Positions 1 to 11,499 are shown, numbered from the stretch's first letter. The stretch is DNA of 64,000 nt from Cyprinodon diabolis (GCA_030533445.1 JARPUW010000567.1:124001-188000), one strand, 5' to 3'. Numbers and translations are program-made. The notes: generated by a model from the sequence alone, not told the origin.

Positions 1-3000
1 ACTGATCAAAAACCGTATGAGTTATTCAAAAAACATTTTCACCATGAGCATCAGCAATCCTTCGACTCCAACTATACCAACTTTGGTGTATGTGTGTCAT
101 TCAGAAAAATATTTATGACGAGTTGAAAACACATAGTCTGATTCGTTTCTCTCCCATCTTCAGCTCAAAAAGAATAGAGAAAGGCTGAAACTCTCATCGA
201 CTTTAGGTTGGTCTGGAGGGTTTTTAAGGAAAAGTATTAATCCTACCGTAATTCCGAAGACATTGTGTGAGTCCAGAGGTTTCAGTCTACAAACTGACCA
301 AAAATGGTGACTGTAGCTCCAAATATGTGGCCGTGAGGGCGAGAATAAGATGTTTGATCTTAAAAAAATGGCCGCCTCACACTAAGATTTCAGCAGCTGC
401 ACTGTAGCAGGCTGCTGCAGAAGCTAACTGTCAGCTAGCTTCCAGGTGCTTACCCTCCGAACAAACGACTGCTGAGCAAAAACCGTAAAAGGTATCTGAA
501 AAATTCTTTCAGTGAAAGCAACATCTATCCTTTGTCTCAGACTGGGGTAACCTTCATGTCTGTAGGTCTTTCACAACCCAAAACGAAGCACAAACAAAAT
601 GGTTGGCCCACCTGCTCCTCCCTTTGTTTGAACTGCAGGACCTCACTCTCACTCACCTTTTAGCTGCTAAAGCACCCCTCCGAACAAACGACTGCTGAGT
701 AAAAACCGTAAAAGGTATCTGAAAAATTCTTTTTATCTAAGCGACAGCTATATCTTGTCTTCAATTGGAGTAACTTTCATGGCTGTAGGTCATCTACAAA
801 CTGAATGGGAAGAGAAAGAAAAAGAAAAAACGTTTCATCACACCTAAGCTTCTAATTGAGCTAGCTGCAGCAGGTCACTGTCACTCAGCTTTCAGGTGCT
901 TAAAATGTCCTCCGAACAAACGACTGCTGAGCAAAAACCGTATGAGTTATTCAAAAAATTTTTTCACCGTGAGCGTCAGTCATCCTTCGACTCCAACTAT
1001 GCCAACTTTGGTGTATGTGTGTCATTCAGAAAAATATTTATGACGAGTTTAAAACACATAGTCTGATTCGTTTTTCTCCCCTCTTCTGCTCCAAAACCAA
1101 TGAAAAACGGCTCTGATTTTCATCGACTTTAGGTCGGTCTGGAGGGTTTTTAAGGAAAAGTATTAATCCTACCGTAATTCCGAAGATATTGTGTGGGTCC
1201 AGAGATTTCAGTCTACAAACTGACCAAAAATGGTGACTCTAGCTATAAATATGTGGCCGTGAGGGCGAGTTTAAAATGTTTTTTTGTGTTTAAAAAACGC
1301 CTGCCTCACACTCTAGCTTTTCAGTTGCTCCACTCTAGCAGGCTGGATTTTGCTAAAACTTTGTGGCGCTTGAGGTCTGATTATACAAAAACCGTAGCAG
1401 TTATCAACATACCGTCTTCAGTTTTAAATAGACGAAGGATTTATCTACAAACTGAGCTTCAAACTGTTTTTCTAGGTGAATGTATGCCGACACAGTGAAG
1501 TGCTGTTTTTTATGCTTTTTTTTCCCTCTCCCCATTCATTTCCTATGGGATTTTTTTGCGACGTTTTCGCTAATAATTCGCAAACCTTCGGACTAATGAG
1601 AAAGTTTTATACAAGCACACATCACCCCATTGGTCCCGACGCGTGTGCCAACTTTGGGCCCGATCCGCCAAACCGTGCGGGACTAGTTACGCGCCGAAGT
1701 TTTGGGTATACGGGAGAATTATAATAACTAGAAAATTTCTAAAGAAATTTTGAGGGGGGCCACCTACTGCCCATCTTGGGAACAGGGCCAATACGGCCCT
1801 GGCAAGTGATGTCGGGGCTCCCCAGACCAACTGCTTACGCCTTTGAGGGCTGCTGAGGGAAGGAAAGAGGGCTAGGTCATGGGCAAAGAGAGCTGTGTGC
1901 CACTTGTGCTGAAATCTGGGAAATAGACGTGCACAGCGTATGATGCAAAAGGGTAATATGGGTTGTCCATATTGAACCGCAGTGGGTAAAGCTCAGTTGG
2001 TGGGCTCCGCCCGCCTGCTAGGAGCCCTTGCAGCGATGAAAAAAATCCCCAATGGCGGGCATTGCCCGCCTGCTAAGAGCCATTGCAGTGATGAAATCAC
2101 CAATGGCGGGCTCCGCCCGCCTGCTAGGAGCCATTGCAGTGATGAAAAAAATCACCATTGGCGGGCTCCGCCCGCCTCCTAACAGCCATTGCAGTGATGA
2201 AATCACCAATGGCGGGCTCCGCCCGCCTTCTAAAAGCCATTGCAGTGATGAAATTACAAATGGCTATAAGCAATATGCCAGAATGTATGAGTGTGTATAA
2301 GGAAGAGGCTTTTATTTTGTAGAGTCCCTGTAGTCTTATTTTGAAAGTCTATCATGGAAGTGCATCTATAGATGGGTCATGCCCAGCAGTGATATAGAAT
2401 CCATTTCCAAATGTTAAATCACTGGTTTTCCATGTTATTAGGTGAATAGTTCCTGTATTACAGAGTAAATGGGGGACTTTTATTGTGAAATTTGCTCTGG
2501 GGTGTGTTTTGAAAAGGTCACTAGAGTCTAATAAAAACAACCTGGAAGAGTTTGGGTCATAATGTTGAGCCATTTGCATCAATTAATGCATTAGTATAAT
2601 CTAGAGGCTTTTATTTTGTAGGGTCCCTGGAGTCTTATTTTGAAAGTCCAACAGAGTTGTGTTTAGAGAAAATGTTCAGACCCATCAATGATAGTTGATG
2701 ACTTTCCAATCGTTAAATCACTCTTTTTCCATTTTATTAGGGCAGTAGATGAAGCGGAAATGGGAGGCTTTTATTTTGAAATTTGCCATAGGGTGTGTTT
2801 TAAACAGTCTCCTAGAGTCTATTCTCTAAAATGGGGTTGAGTTTGGGTCATAATGTTGAGCCATATAGGGCAATAAATATATGTAAAAAATATAGAGGCT
2901 TTTATTTTGAAGGGTCCCTGGAGTCTTATTTTGAAAGTCTATCAGTGCTGAGTGGCAAGGGAAGTGTCATGGACGGCAGTCATATAGTATCCATTTCCCA

Positions 3001-3140
3001 ATGTTAAATCAGTGCTTTCACCCTCCATTAGATTAATATGTGCTGTTTAAAACAGCAGAGGTAAAATCTGTTTGAAGCTTGGTAACCTTGACAACGCTTA
3101 ATGAGCCTCTCACTGACACAGACAACAGCTGCACTCACTA
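1..3140 (+). repeat. Unit 1 (5'-truncated by window, class A1)
   Basis: This unit begins about 57 bp inside the repeat and is otherwise complete. It has no TAA-hairpin module. Its structured 55-nt element starts at 1773 with an altered left stem arm (ATCTTGGGA instead of GTCTGGGGA). Its hairpin array has five hairpins. Right-half variants include GTTTAGAGAAAATG, GACGGCAGTC and CAGTGCTTTC, which recur together only in unit 7. The left half is of the common type, so the unit is a mosaic. Confidence 0.95.
1999..2264 (+). repeat. 51-bp GC-hairpin minisatellite, 5 hairpins (unit 1, A1)
   Basis: Five hairpins. The first begins TGGGC rather than CGGGC, and the second has an ATT loop with an intact stem. 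One repeat carries CACCATTGG in place of CACCAATGG and a CTCCTAACAG linker. This array is the same as that of unit 7 apart from one linker base. Confidence 0.95.
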
Positions 3141-6100
3141 TTGGTTTCTTCTTCCCAGGCTTTTTTGTATGGGAAGAACGGCACCGAACAAACGACTGCT
3201 GAGCAAAAACCGTATGAGTTATTAAAAAGAAAATTTCACCATGAGCATCAGCAATCCTTCGACTCCAACTATACCAACTTTGGTGTATGTGTGTCATTCA
3301 GAACAATATTTATGACGACTTGAAAACACATAGTCTGATTCGTTTTTCTCCCATCTTCAGCTTAAAAAGAATGGAGAAAGGCTGAAACTCATCGACTTTA
3401 GGTTGGTCTGGAGGGTTTTTAAGGAAAAGTATTAATCCTACCGTAATTCCGAAGACATTGTGTGAGTCCAGAGGTTTCAGTCTACAAACTGACCAAAAAT
3501 GGTGACTGTAGGTCCAAATATGTGGCCGTGAGGGCGAGAATAAGATGTTTGATCTTAAAAAAATGGCCGCCTCACACTAAGATTTCAGCAGCTGCACTCT
3601 AGCAGGCTGCTGCAGAAGCTAACTGTCAGCTAGCTTCCAGGTGCTTACCCTCCGAACAAACGACTGCTGAGCAAAAACCGTAAAAGATATCTGAAAAATT
3701 CTTTCAGTGAAAGCAACATCTATCCTTTGTCTCAGACTGGGGTAACCTTCATGTCTGTAGGTCTTTCACAACCCAAAACGAAGCACAAACAAAATGGTTG
3801 GCCCACCTGCTCCTCCCTTTGTTTGAACTGCAGGACCTCACTCTCACTCACCTTTTAGCTGCTAAAGCACCCCTCCGAACAAACGACTGCTGAGTAAAAA
3901 CCGTAAAAGGTGTCTGAAAAATTCTTTTTATCTAAGCGACAGCTATATCTTGTCTTCAATTGGAGTAACTTTCATGGCTGTAGGTCATCTACAAACTGAA
4001 TGGGAAGAGAAAGAAAAAGAAAAAACGTTTCATCACACCTAAGCTTCTAATTGAGCTAGCTGCAGCAGGTCACTGTCACTCAGCTTTCAGGTGCTTAAAA
4101 TGTCCTCCGAACAAACGACTGCTGAGCAAAAACCGTATGAGTTATTCAAAAATTTTTTTCACCGTGAGCGTCAGTCATCCTTCGACTCCAACTATGCCAA
4201 CTTTGGTGTATGTGTGTCATTCAGAAAAATATTTATGACGAGTTTAAAACACATAGTCGGATTCGTTTTTCTCCCCTCTTCTGCTCCAAAACCAATGAAA
4301 AACGGCTCTGATTTTCATCGACTTTAGGTCGGTCTGGAGGGTTTTTAAGGAAAAGTATTAATCCTACCGTAATTCCGAAGATATTGTGTGGGTCCAGAGA
4401 TTTCAGTCTACAAACTGACCAAAAATGGTGACTCTAGCTATAAATATGTGGCCGTGAGGGCGAGTTTAAAATGTTTTTTTGTGTTTAAAAAACGCCTGCC
4501 TCACACTCTAGCTTTTCAGTTGCTCCACTCTAGCAGGCTGGATTTTGCTAAAACTTTGTGGCGCTTGAGGTCTGATTATACAAAAACCGTAGCAGTTATC
4601 AACATACCGTCTTCAGTTTTAAATAGACGAAGGATTTATCTACAAACTGAGCTTCAAACTGTTTTTCTAGGTGAATGTATGGCGACACAGTGAAGTGCTG
4701 TTTTTTATGCTTTTTTTTTCCTCTCCCCATTCATTTCCTATGGGATTTTTTTGCGACGTTTTCGCTAATAATTCGCAAACCTTCGGACTAATGAGAAAGT
4801 TTTATACAAGCACACATCACCCCATTGGTCCCGACGCGTGTGCCAACTTTGGGCCCGATCCGCCAAACCGTGCGGGACTAGTTACGTGCCGAAGTTTTGG
4901 GTATACGGGAGAATTATAATAACTAGAAAATTTCTAAAGAAATTTTGAGGGGGGCCACCTACTGCCCGTCTGGGGAACAGGGCCAATACGGCCCTGGCAA
5001 GTGATGTCGGGGCTCCCCAGACCAACTGCTTACGCCTTTGAGGGCTGCTGAGGGAAGGAAAGAGGGCTAGGTCATGGGCAAAGAGAGCTGTGTGCCACTT
5101 GTGCTGAAATCTGGGAAATAGACGTGCACAGCGTATGATGCAAAAGGGTAATATGGGTTGTCCATATTGAACCGCAGTGGGTAAAGCTCAGTTGGTGGGC
5201 TCCGCCCGCCTGCTAGGAGCCCTTGCAGCGATGAAAAAAATCACCAATGGCGGGCTCTGCCCGCCTGCTAAGAGCCATTGCAGTGATGAAATCACCAATG
5301 GCGGGCTCCGCCCGCCTTCTAAGAGCCATTGCAGTGATGAAATCACCAATGGCGGGCTCTGCCCGCCTTCTAAGAGCCATTGCAGTGATGAAATTACAAA
5401 TGGCAATGAGCAATATGCCAGAATGTATGAGTGTGTATAAGGAAGAGGCTTTTATTCTGTAGAGTCCCTGGAGTCTTATTTTGAAAGTCTATCATGGAAG
5501 TGCATCTAAAGATGGGTCATGCCCAGCAGTTATATAGAATCAATTTCCAAATGTTAAATCACTGGTTTTCCATGTTATTAGGTGAATAGTTGCTGTATTA
5601 CAGAGTAAATGGGAGACTTTTATTGTGAAATTTGCTCTGGGTGTGTTTTGAAAAGGTCACTAGAGTCTAATAAAAACAACCTGGAAGAGTTTGGGTCATA
5701 ATGTTGAGCCATTTGCATCAATTAATGCATTAGTATAATCTAGAGGCTTTTATTTTGTAGGGTCGCTGGAGTCTTATTTTGAAAGTCCAACAGAGTTGTG
5801 TTTATAGAAAATGTTCAGACCCGTCAATGATAGTTGATTACTTTCCAATCGTTAAATCACTCTTTTTCCATGTTATTAGGGCAGTAGATGAAGCGGAAAT
5901 GGGAGGCTTTTATTTTGAAATTTGCTATAGGGTGTGTTTTAAACAGTCTCCTAGAGTCTATTCTCTAAAACGGGGTTGAGTTTGGGTCATAATATTGAGC
6001 CATATAGGGCAATAAATATATGTAAAAAATATAGAGGCTTTTATTTTGTAGGGTCCCTGGAGTCTTATTTTGAAAGTCTATCAGTGCTGAGTGGCAAGGG

Positions 6101-6279
6101 AAGTGTCATGGACAGCAGTCATATAGTATCCATTTCCCAATGTTAAATCAGTCCTTTCACCCTCCATTAGATTAATATGTGCTGTTTAAAACAGCAGAGG
6201 TAAAATCTGTTTGAAGCTTGGTAACCTTGACAACGCTTAACGAGCCTCTCACTGACACAGACAACAGCTGCACTCACTA
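3141..6279 (+). repeat. Unit 2 (class A2, 3139 bp)
   Basis: No TAA-hairpin module; four hairpins in the 51-bp array; structured element from 4968. The left end is private: it reads ACTGCTGAGC where other units have ACTACTGATC, and it has AAAAAGAAAATTTC around 3223. A change to GGCGAC at about 4681 is shared with units 13, 17 and 20. The right half is the A2 haplotype, with TTATATAGAATCAATTTCC near 5530 and a G lost in the CTGGGTGTG run, shared with units 8, 12 and 16. Confidence 0.95.
5194..5404 (+). repeat. 51-bp GC-hairpin minisatellite, 4 hairpins (unit 2, A2)
   Basis: The hairpins lie at an exact 51-bp period (CAATGG at 5245, 5296 and 5347). Loops are TCC, TCT, TCC and TCT. The last repeat ends in AAATTACAAATGGC, so its second, GTGAT-ATCAC hairpin is degraded. 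Confidence 0.95.
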
Positions 6280-8060
6280 TTGGTTTCTTCTTCCCAGGCT
6301 TTTTTGTATGGGAAGAACGGCAACGAAAACAAACGACTACTGATCAAAAACCGTATGAGTTATTCAAAAAACATTTTCACCATGAGCATCAGCAATCCTT
6401 CGACTCCAAGTATACCAACTTTGGTGTATGTGTGTCATTCAGAACAATATTTATGACGACTTGAAAACACATAGTCTGATTCGTTTCTCTCCCATCTTCA
6501 GCTCAAAAAGAATGGAGAAAGGCTGAAACTCATCGACTTTAGGTTGGTCTGGAGGGTTTTTAAGGAAAAGTATTAATCCTACCGTAATTCCGAAGACATT
6601 GTGTGAGTCCAGAGGTTTCAGTCTACAAACTGACCAAAAATGGTGACTGTAGCTCCAAATATGTGGCCGTGAGGGCGAGAATAAGATGTTTGATCTTAAA
6701 AAAATGGCCGCCTCACACTAAGATTTCAGCAGCTGCACTCTAGCAGGCTGCTGCAGAAGCTAACTGTCAGCTAGCTTCCAGGTGCTTACCCTCCGAACAA
6801 ACGACTGCTGAGCAAAAACCGTAAAAGATATCTGAAAAATTCTTTCAGTGAAAGCAACATCTATCCTTTGTCTCAGACTGGGGTAACCTTCATGTCTGTA
6901 GGTCTTTCACAACCCAAAACGAAGCACAAACAAAATGGTTGGCCCACCTGCTCCTCCCTTTGTTTGAACTGCAGGACCTCACTCTCACTCACCTTTTAGC
7001 TGCTAAAGCACCCCTCCGAACAAACGACTGCTGAGTAAAAACCGTAAAAGGTGTCTGAAAAATTCTTTTTATCTAAGCGACAGCTATATCTTGTCTTCAA
7101 TTGGAGTAACTTTCATGGCTGTAGGTCATCTACAAACTGAATGGGAAGAGAAAGAAAAAGAAAAAACGTTTCATCACACCTAAGCTTCTAATTGAGCTAG
7201 CTGCAGCAGGTCACTGTCACTCAGCTTTCAGGTGCTTAAAATGTCCTCCGAACAAACGACTGCTGAGCAAAAACCGTATGAGTTATTCAAAAAATTTTTT
7301 CACCGTGAGCGTCAGTCATCCTTCGACTCCAACTATGCCAACTTTGGTGTATGTGTGTCATTCAGAAAAATATTTATGACGAGTTTAAAACACATAGTCG
7401 GATTCGTTTTTCTCCCCTCTTCTGCTCCAAAACCAATGAAAAACGGCTCTGATTTTCATCGACTTTAGGTCGGTCTGGAGGGTTTTTAAGGAAAAGTATT
7501 AATCCTACCGTAATTCCGAAGATATTGTGTGGGTCCAGAGATTTCAGTCTACAAACTGACCAAAAATGGTGACTCTAGCTATAAATATGTGGCCGTGAGG
7601 GCGAGTTTAAAATGTTTTTTTGTGTTTAAAAAACGCCTGCCTCACACTCTAGCTTTTCAGTTGCTCCACTCTAGCAGGCTGGATTTTGCTAAAACTTTGT
7701 GGCGCTTGAGGTCTGATTATACAAAAACCATAGCAGTTATCAACATACCGTCTTCAGTTTTAAATAGACGAAGGATTTATCTACAAACTGAGCTTTAAAC
7801 TGTTTTTCTAGGTGAATGTATGCCGACACAGTGAAGCGCTGTTTTTTATGCTTTTTTTTCCCTCTCCCCATTCATTTCCTATGGGATTTTTTTGCGACGT
7901 TTTCGCTAATAATTCGCAAACCTTCGGACTAATGAGAAAGTTTTATACAAGCACACATCACCCCATTGGTCCCGACGCGTGTGCCAACTTTGGGCCCGAT
8001 CCGCCAAACCGTGCGGGACTAGTTACGCGCCGAAGTTTTGGGTATACGGGAGAATTATAA

Positions 8061-8330
8061 TAATAATACGCGGAATAAATATGTGCAATAGTAGTAGGTG
8101 GGCCATGCCTTCGGCATGTGGCCCCCCAATAATAATACGCGGAATAAATATGTGCAATAGTAGTAGGTGGGCCATGCCTTCGGCATGTGGCCCCCCAATA
8201 ATACGCGGAATAAATATGTGCAATAGTAGTAGGTGGGCCATGCCTTCGGCATGTGGCCCCCCAATAATACGCGGAATAAATATGTGCAATAGTAGTAGGT
8301 GGGCCATGCCTTCGGCATGTGGCCCCCCAA
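8061..8330 (+). repeat. TAA-hairpin module array, 4 copies (unit 3)
   Basis: Each module is a TAA tract, then TACGCGGAATAAATATG, a TAGTAGGTGG stretch and a hairpin. The hairpin pairs GGGCC with GGCCC and ATGCC with GGCAT around a TTC loop, with a GT bulge. Starts of the TACGCGG motif are 69, 66 and 66 bp apart, and the difference is one TAA. The AATAAA in each module matches a vertebrate poly(A) signal by sequence only. Confidence 0.92.
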
Positions 8331-8601
8331 CTAGAAAATTTCTAAAGAAATTTTGAGGGGGGCCACCTACTGCCCGTCTGGGGAACCGGGCCAATACGGC
8401 CCTGGCAAGTGACGTCGGGGCTCCCCAGACCAACTGCTTACGCCTTTGAGGGCTGCTGAGGGAAGGAAAGAGGGCAAGTTCATGGGCAAAGAGAGCTGTG
8501 TGCCACTTGTGCTGAAATCTGGGAAATAGACGTGCACAGCGTATGATGCACAAGGGTAATATGGGTTGTCCATATTGAAACACAGTGGGTAAAGCCCAGT
8601 T

Positions 8602-8839
8602 GGCGGGCTTCGCCCGCCTGCTAGGAGCCATCTCAGTGAAGAAAAAAATCACCAATGGCGGGCTCTGCCCGCCTTCTAAGAGCCATTGCAGTGATGAAAT
8701 CACCAATGGCGGGCTCCGCCCGCCTGCTAAGAGCCATTGCAGTGATGTAATCACCTTTGGCGGGCTCCGCCCGCCTGTTACCATTGGCGGGCTCCGCCCG
8801 CCTTCTAAGAGCCATTGCAGTGATGAAATCACCAATGGC
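8602..8839 (+). repeat. 51-bp GC-hairpin minisatellite, 5 hairpins (unit 3, B)
   Basis: The standard B array, 238 bp. Loops run TTC, TCT, TCC, TCC, TCC. The fourth and fifth hairpins are only 26 bp apart, because 25 bp (half a period) is missing between them. This half-period deletion defines class B. Confidence 0.95.
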
Positions 8840-9715
8840 AATGAGCAATATGCCAGAATGTATGAGTGTGTATAAGGAAGAGGCTTTTATTCTGTAGAGT
8901 CCTTGTAGTCTTATTTTGAAAGTCTATCATGAATGTGCATCAAAAGATGGGTCACGCCCAGCAGTGATATAGAATCCATTTCCAAATGTTAAATCACTGG
9001 TTTTCCATGTTATTAGGTGAATAGTTGCTGTATTACAGAGTAAATGGGAGACTTTTATTGTGAAATTTGCTCTGGGGTGTGTTTTGAAAAGGTCACTAGA
9101 GTCTAATAAAAACAACCTGGAAGAGTTTGGGTCATAATGTTGAGCCATTTGCATCAATTAATGCATTAGTATAATCTAGAGGCTTTTATTTTGTAGGGTC
9201 CCTGGAGTCTTATTTTGAAAGTCCAACAGAGTTGTGTTTATAGAAAATGTTCAGACCCGTCAATGATAGTTGATTACTTTCCAATCGTTAAATCACTCTT
9301 TTTCCATGTTATTAGGGCAGTAGATGAAGCGGAAATGGGAGGCTTTTATTTTGAAATTTGCTATAGGGTGTGTTTTAAACAGTCTCCTAGAGTCTATTCT
9401 CTAAAACGGGGTTGAGTTTGGGTCATAATGTTGAGCCATATAGGGCAATAAATATATGTAAAAAATATAGAGGCTTTTATTTTGTAGGGTCCCTGGAGTC
9501 TTATTTTGAAAGTCTATCAGTGCTGAGTGGCAAGGGAAGTGTCATGGACAGCAGTCATATAGTATCCATTTCCCAATGTTAAATCAGTCCTTTCACCCTC
9601 CATTAGATTAATATGTGCTGTTTAAAACAGCAGAGGTAAAATCTGTTTGAAGCTTGGTAACCTTGACAACGCTTGACGAGCCTCTCACTGACACAGACAA
9701 CAGCTGCACTCACTA

Positions 9716-9733
9716 TTGGTTTCTTCTTCCCAG
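9716..9733 (+). promoter_or_regulatory. Splice-acceptor-like pyrimidine tract at unit start (reference unit)
   Basis: TTGGTTTCTTCTTCCCAG ends in CAG after a strong pyrimidine run, with CTCAC upstream as a possible branch point. By sequence it is a good vertebrate 3' splice-site match and it recurs in every unit. A donor-like AGGTAAAAT lies about 80 bp upstream and AGGTGAATG lies near 11247. There is no evidence that these are used; chance or relic sites are equally possible. Confidence 0.25.
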
Positions 9734-11015
9734 GCTTTTTTGTATGGGAAGAACGGCACCGAACAAACGACTACTGATCAAAAACCGTATGAGTTATTCA
9801 AAAAACATTTTCACCATGAGCATCAGCAATCCTTCGACTCCAACTATACCAACTTTGGTGTATGTGTGTCATTCAGAAAAATATTTATGACGAGTTGAAA
9901 ACACATAGTCTGATTCGTTTCTCTCCCATCTTCAGCTCAAAAAGAATAGAGAAAGGCTGAAACTCTCATCGACTTTAGGTTGGTCTGGAGGGTTTTTAAG
10001 GAAAAGTATTAATCCTACCGTAATTCCGAAGACATTGTGTGAGTCCAGAGGTTTCAGTCTACAAACTGACCAAAAATGGTGACTGTAGCTCCAAATATGT
10101 GGCCGTGAGGGCGAGAATAAGATGTTTGATCTTAAAAAAATGGCCGCCTCACACTAAGATTTCAGCAGCTGCACTATAGCAGGCTGCTGCAGAAGCTAAC
10201 TGTCAGCTAGCTTCCAGGTGCTTACCCTCCGAACAAACGACTGCTGAGCAAAAACCGTAAAAGGTATCTGAAAAATTCTTTCAGTGAAAGCAACATCTAT
10301 CCTTTGTCTCAGACTGGGGTAACCTTCATGTCTGTAGGTCTTTCACAACCCAAAACGAAGCACAAACAAAATGGTTGGCACACCTGCTCCTCCCTTTGTT
10401 TGAACTGCAGGACCTCACTCTCACTGACCTTTTAGCTGCTAAAGCACCCCTCCGAACAAACGACTGCTGAGTAAAAACCGTAAAAGGTATCTGAAAAATT
10501 CTTTTTATCTAAGCGACAGCTATATCTTGTCTTCAATTGGAGTAACTTTCATGGCTGTAGGTCATCTACAAACTGAATGGGAAGAGAAAGAAAAAGAAAA
10601 AACGTTTCATCACACCTAAGCTTCTAATTGAGCTAGCTGCAGCAGGTCACTGTCACTCAGCTTTCAGGTGCTTAAAATGTCCTCCGAACAAACGACTGCT
10701 GAGCAAAAACCGTATGAGTTATTCAAAAAAATTTTTCACCGTGAGCGTCAGTCATCCTTCGACTCCAACTATGCCAACTTTGGTGTATGTGTGTCATTCA
10801 GAAAAATATTTATGACGAGTTTAAAACACATAGTCTGATTCGTTTTTCTCCCCTCTTCTGCTCCAAAACCAATGAAAAACGGCTCTGATTTTCATCGACT
10901 TTAGGTCGGTCTGGAGGGTTTTTAAGGAAAAGTATTAATCCTACCGTAATTCCGAAGATATTGTGTGGGTCCAGAGATTTCAGTCTACAAACTGACCAAA
11001 AATGGTGACTCTAGC

Positions 11016-11023
11016 TATAAATA
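11016..11023 (+). promoter_or_regulatory. TATA-box-like site (reference unit)
   Basis: TATAAATA sits in the sixth 230-bp monomer. The paralogous position in the second monomer reads TCCAAATA, so the motif is specific to this monomer. It recurs at the same place in all units. As a promoter this is speculative; no initiation site can be read from sequence. Confidence 0.2.
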
Positions 11024-11289
11024 TGTGGCCGTGAGGGCGAGTTTAAAATGTTTTTTTGTGTTTAAAAAACGCCTGCCTCACACTCTAGCTTTTCAGTTGC
11101 TCCACTCTAGCAGGCTGGATTTTGCTAAAACTTTGTGGCGCTTGAGGTCTGATTATACAAAAACCGTAGCAGTTATCAACATACCGTCTTCAGTTTTAAA
11201 TAGACGAAGGATTTATCTACAAACTGAGCTTCAAACTGTTTTTCTAGGTGAATGTATGCCGACACAGTGAAGTGCTGTTTTTTATGCTT

Positions 11290-11499
11290 TTTTTTTCCTC
11301 TCCCCATTCATTTCCTATGGGATTTTTTTGCGACGTTTTCGCTAATAATTTGCAAACCTTCGGACTAATGAGAAAGTTTTATACAAGCACACATCACCCC
11401 ATTGGTCCCGACGCGTGTGCCAACTTTGGGCCCGATCCGCCAAACCGTGCGGGACTAGTTACGTGCCAAAGTTTTGGGTATACGGGAGAATTATAATAA
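11290..11499 (+). repeat. Fish-like dispersed repeat block (reference unit)
   Basis: The block runs from a T-rich tract through an imperfect palindrome (CCCAT, 11303, to ATGGG, 11321), a TTCGC/GCGAC-rich stretch and a GGGCCCGATCC motif near 11429, and ends in a TAA tract. From memory, similar blocks (CCCATTCATTT followed by TTGCG and a terminal TAA run) are dispersed in ray-finned fish genomes, but I cannot confirm this here. It is present once per unit. Its TAA end is where hairpin modules are added in units 3, 7, 8, 10, 11, 14, 17 and 19. It may be a captured 3' end of a non-autonomous element. Confidence 0.45.

Larger units (their letters stand above)
6280..9715 (+). repeat. Unit 3 (A2-linked left half, class B right half, 3436 bp)
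   Basis: The left end has AACGAAAACAAACG at about 6322 and GACGACTTGAAAAC at about 6457. These variants always follow an A2 right half (units 3, 9, 13 and 17). A C-to-T change near 7796 puts a stop in the recurrent 101-codon frame, cutting it to 89 codons. The unit carries four TAA-hairpin modules, which account for its extra length. The structured element starts at 8376. The right half is class B with five hairpins. Confidence 0.95.
9716..11240 (+). repeat. Left half: seven decayed ~230-bp monomers (reference unit)
   Basis: ACCGTA recurs at 9784, 10017, 10254, 10477, 10709, 10943 and 11163, at spacings of 233, 237, 223, 232, 234 and 220 bp. A second anchor, TCTACAAACTGA, recurs in phase in several monomers. 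Four monomers share CCGAACAAACGACT upstream of the anchor (9759, 10229, 10452 and 10684). The first and fifth monomers are most alike, as are the second and sixth, so a later duplication of about 926 bp is layered on the older 230-bp array. Sequence within a monomer is strongly diverged, unlike the near-identity between whole units. No gene is visible in this stretch. Confidence 0.85.

Noticed and set aside
1988..2003. tRNA A-box-like AAGCTCAGTTGGTGGG
   Set aside because: It matches an A box well in class A units, but no B box (GGTTC-type) follows at a suitable distance and no cloverleaf can be drawn. Class B reads AAGCCCAGTTGG.
1999..2264. CRISPR-like array with palindromic repeats
   Set aside because: There are no unique spacers: the repeats are directly adjacent with a 51-bp period. 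No cas genes are present and the context is eukaryotic.
4005..4027. Purine-rich GAGAAAGAAAAAG tract as a possible triplex or origin signal
   Set aside because: It is short, interrupted, and present in all units at a position inside a decayed monomer. Nothing else supports a function.
4091..4327. A 78-codon frame with EQTTAEQKPYELF
   Set aside because: It is open only in units reading GTCGGATTCG. Other units have GTCTGATTCG, which gives an in-frame stop. The start of the frame is a decayed 230-bp monomer also found in other frames.
8023..8841. A 272-codon minus-strand open frame, the longest in the window
   Set aside because: It runs through the TAA-hairpin modules and the 51-bp array. Their periods (66, 69, 51) are multiples of three, so several frames stay open automatically. 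Its length changes with module count from unit to unit, and it has no domain-like sequence.
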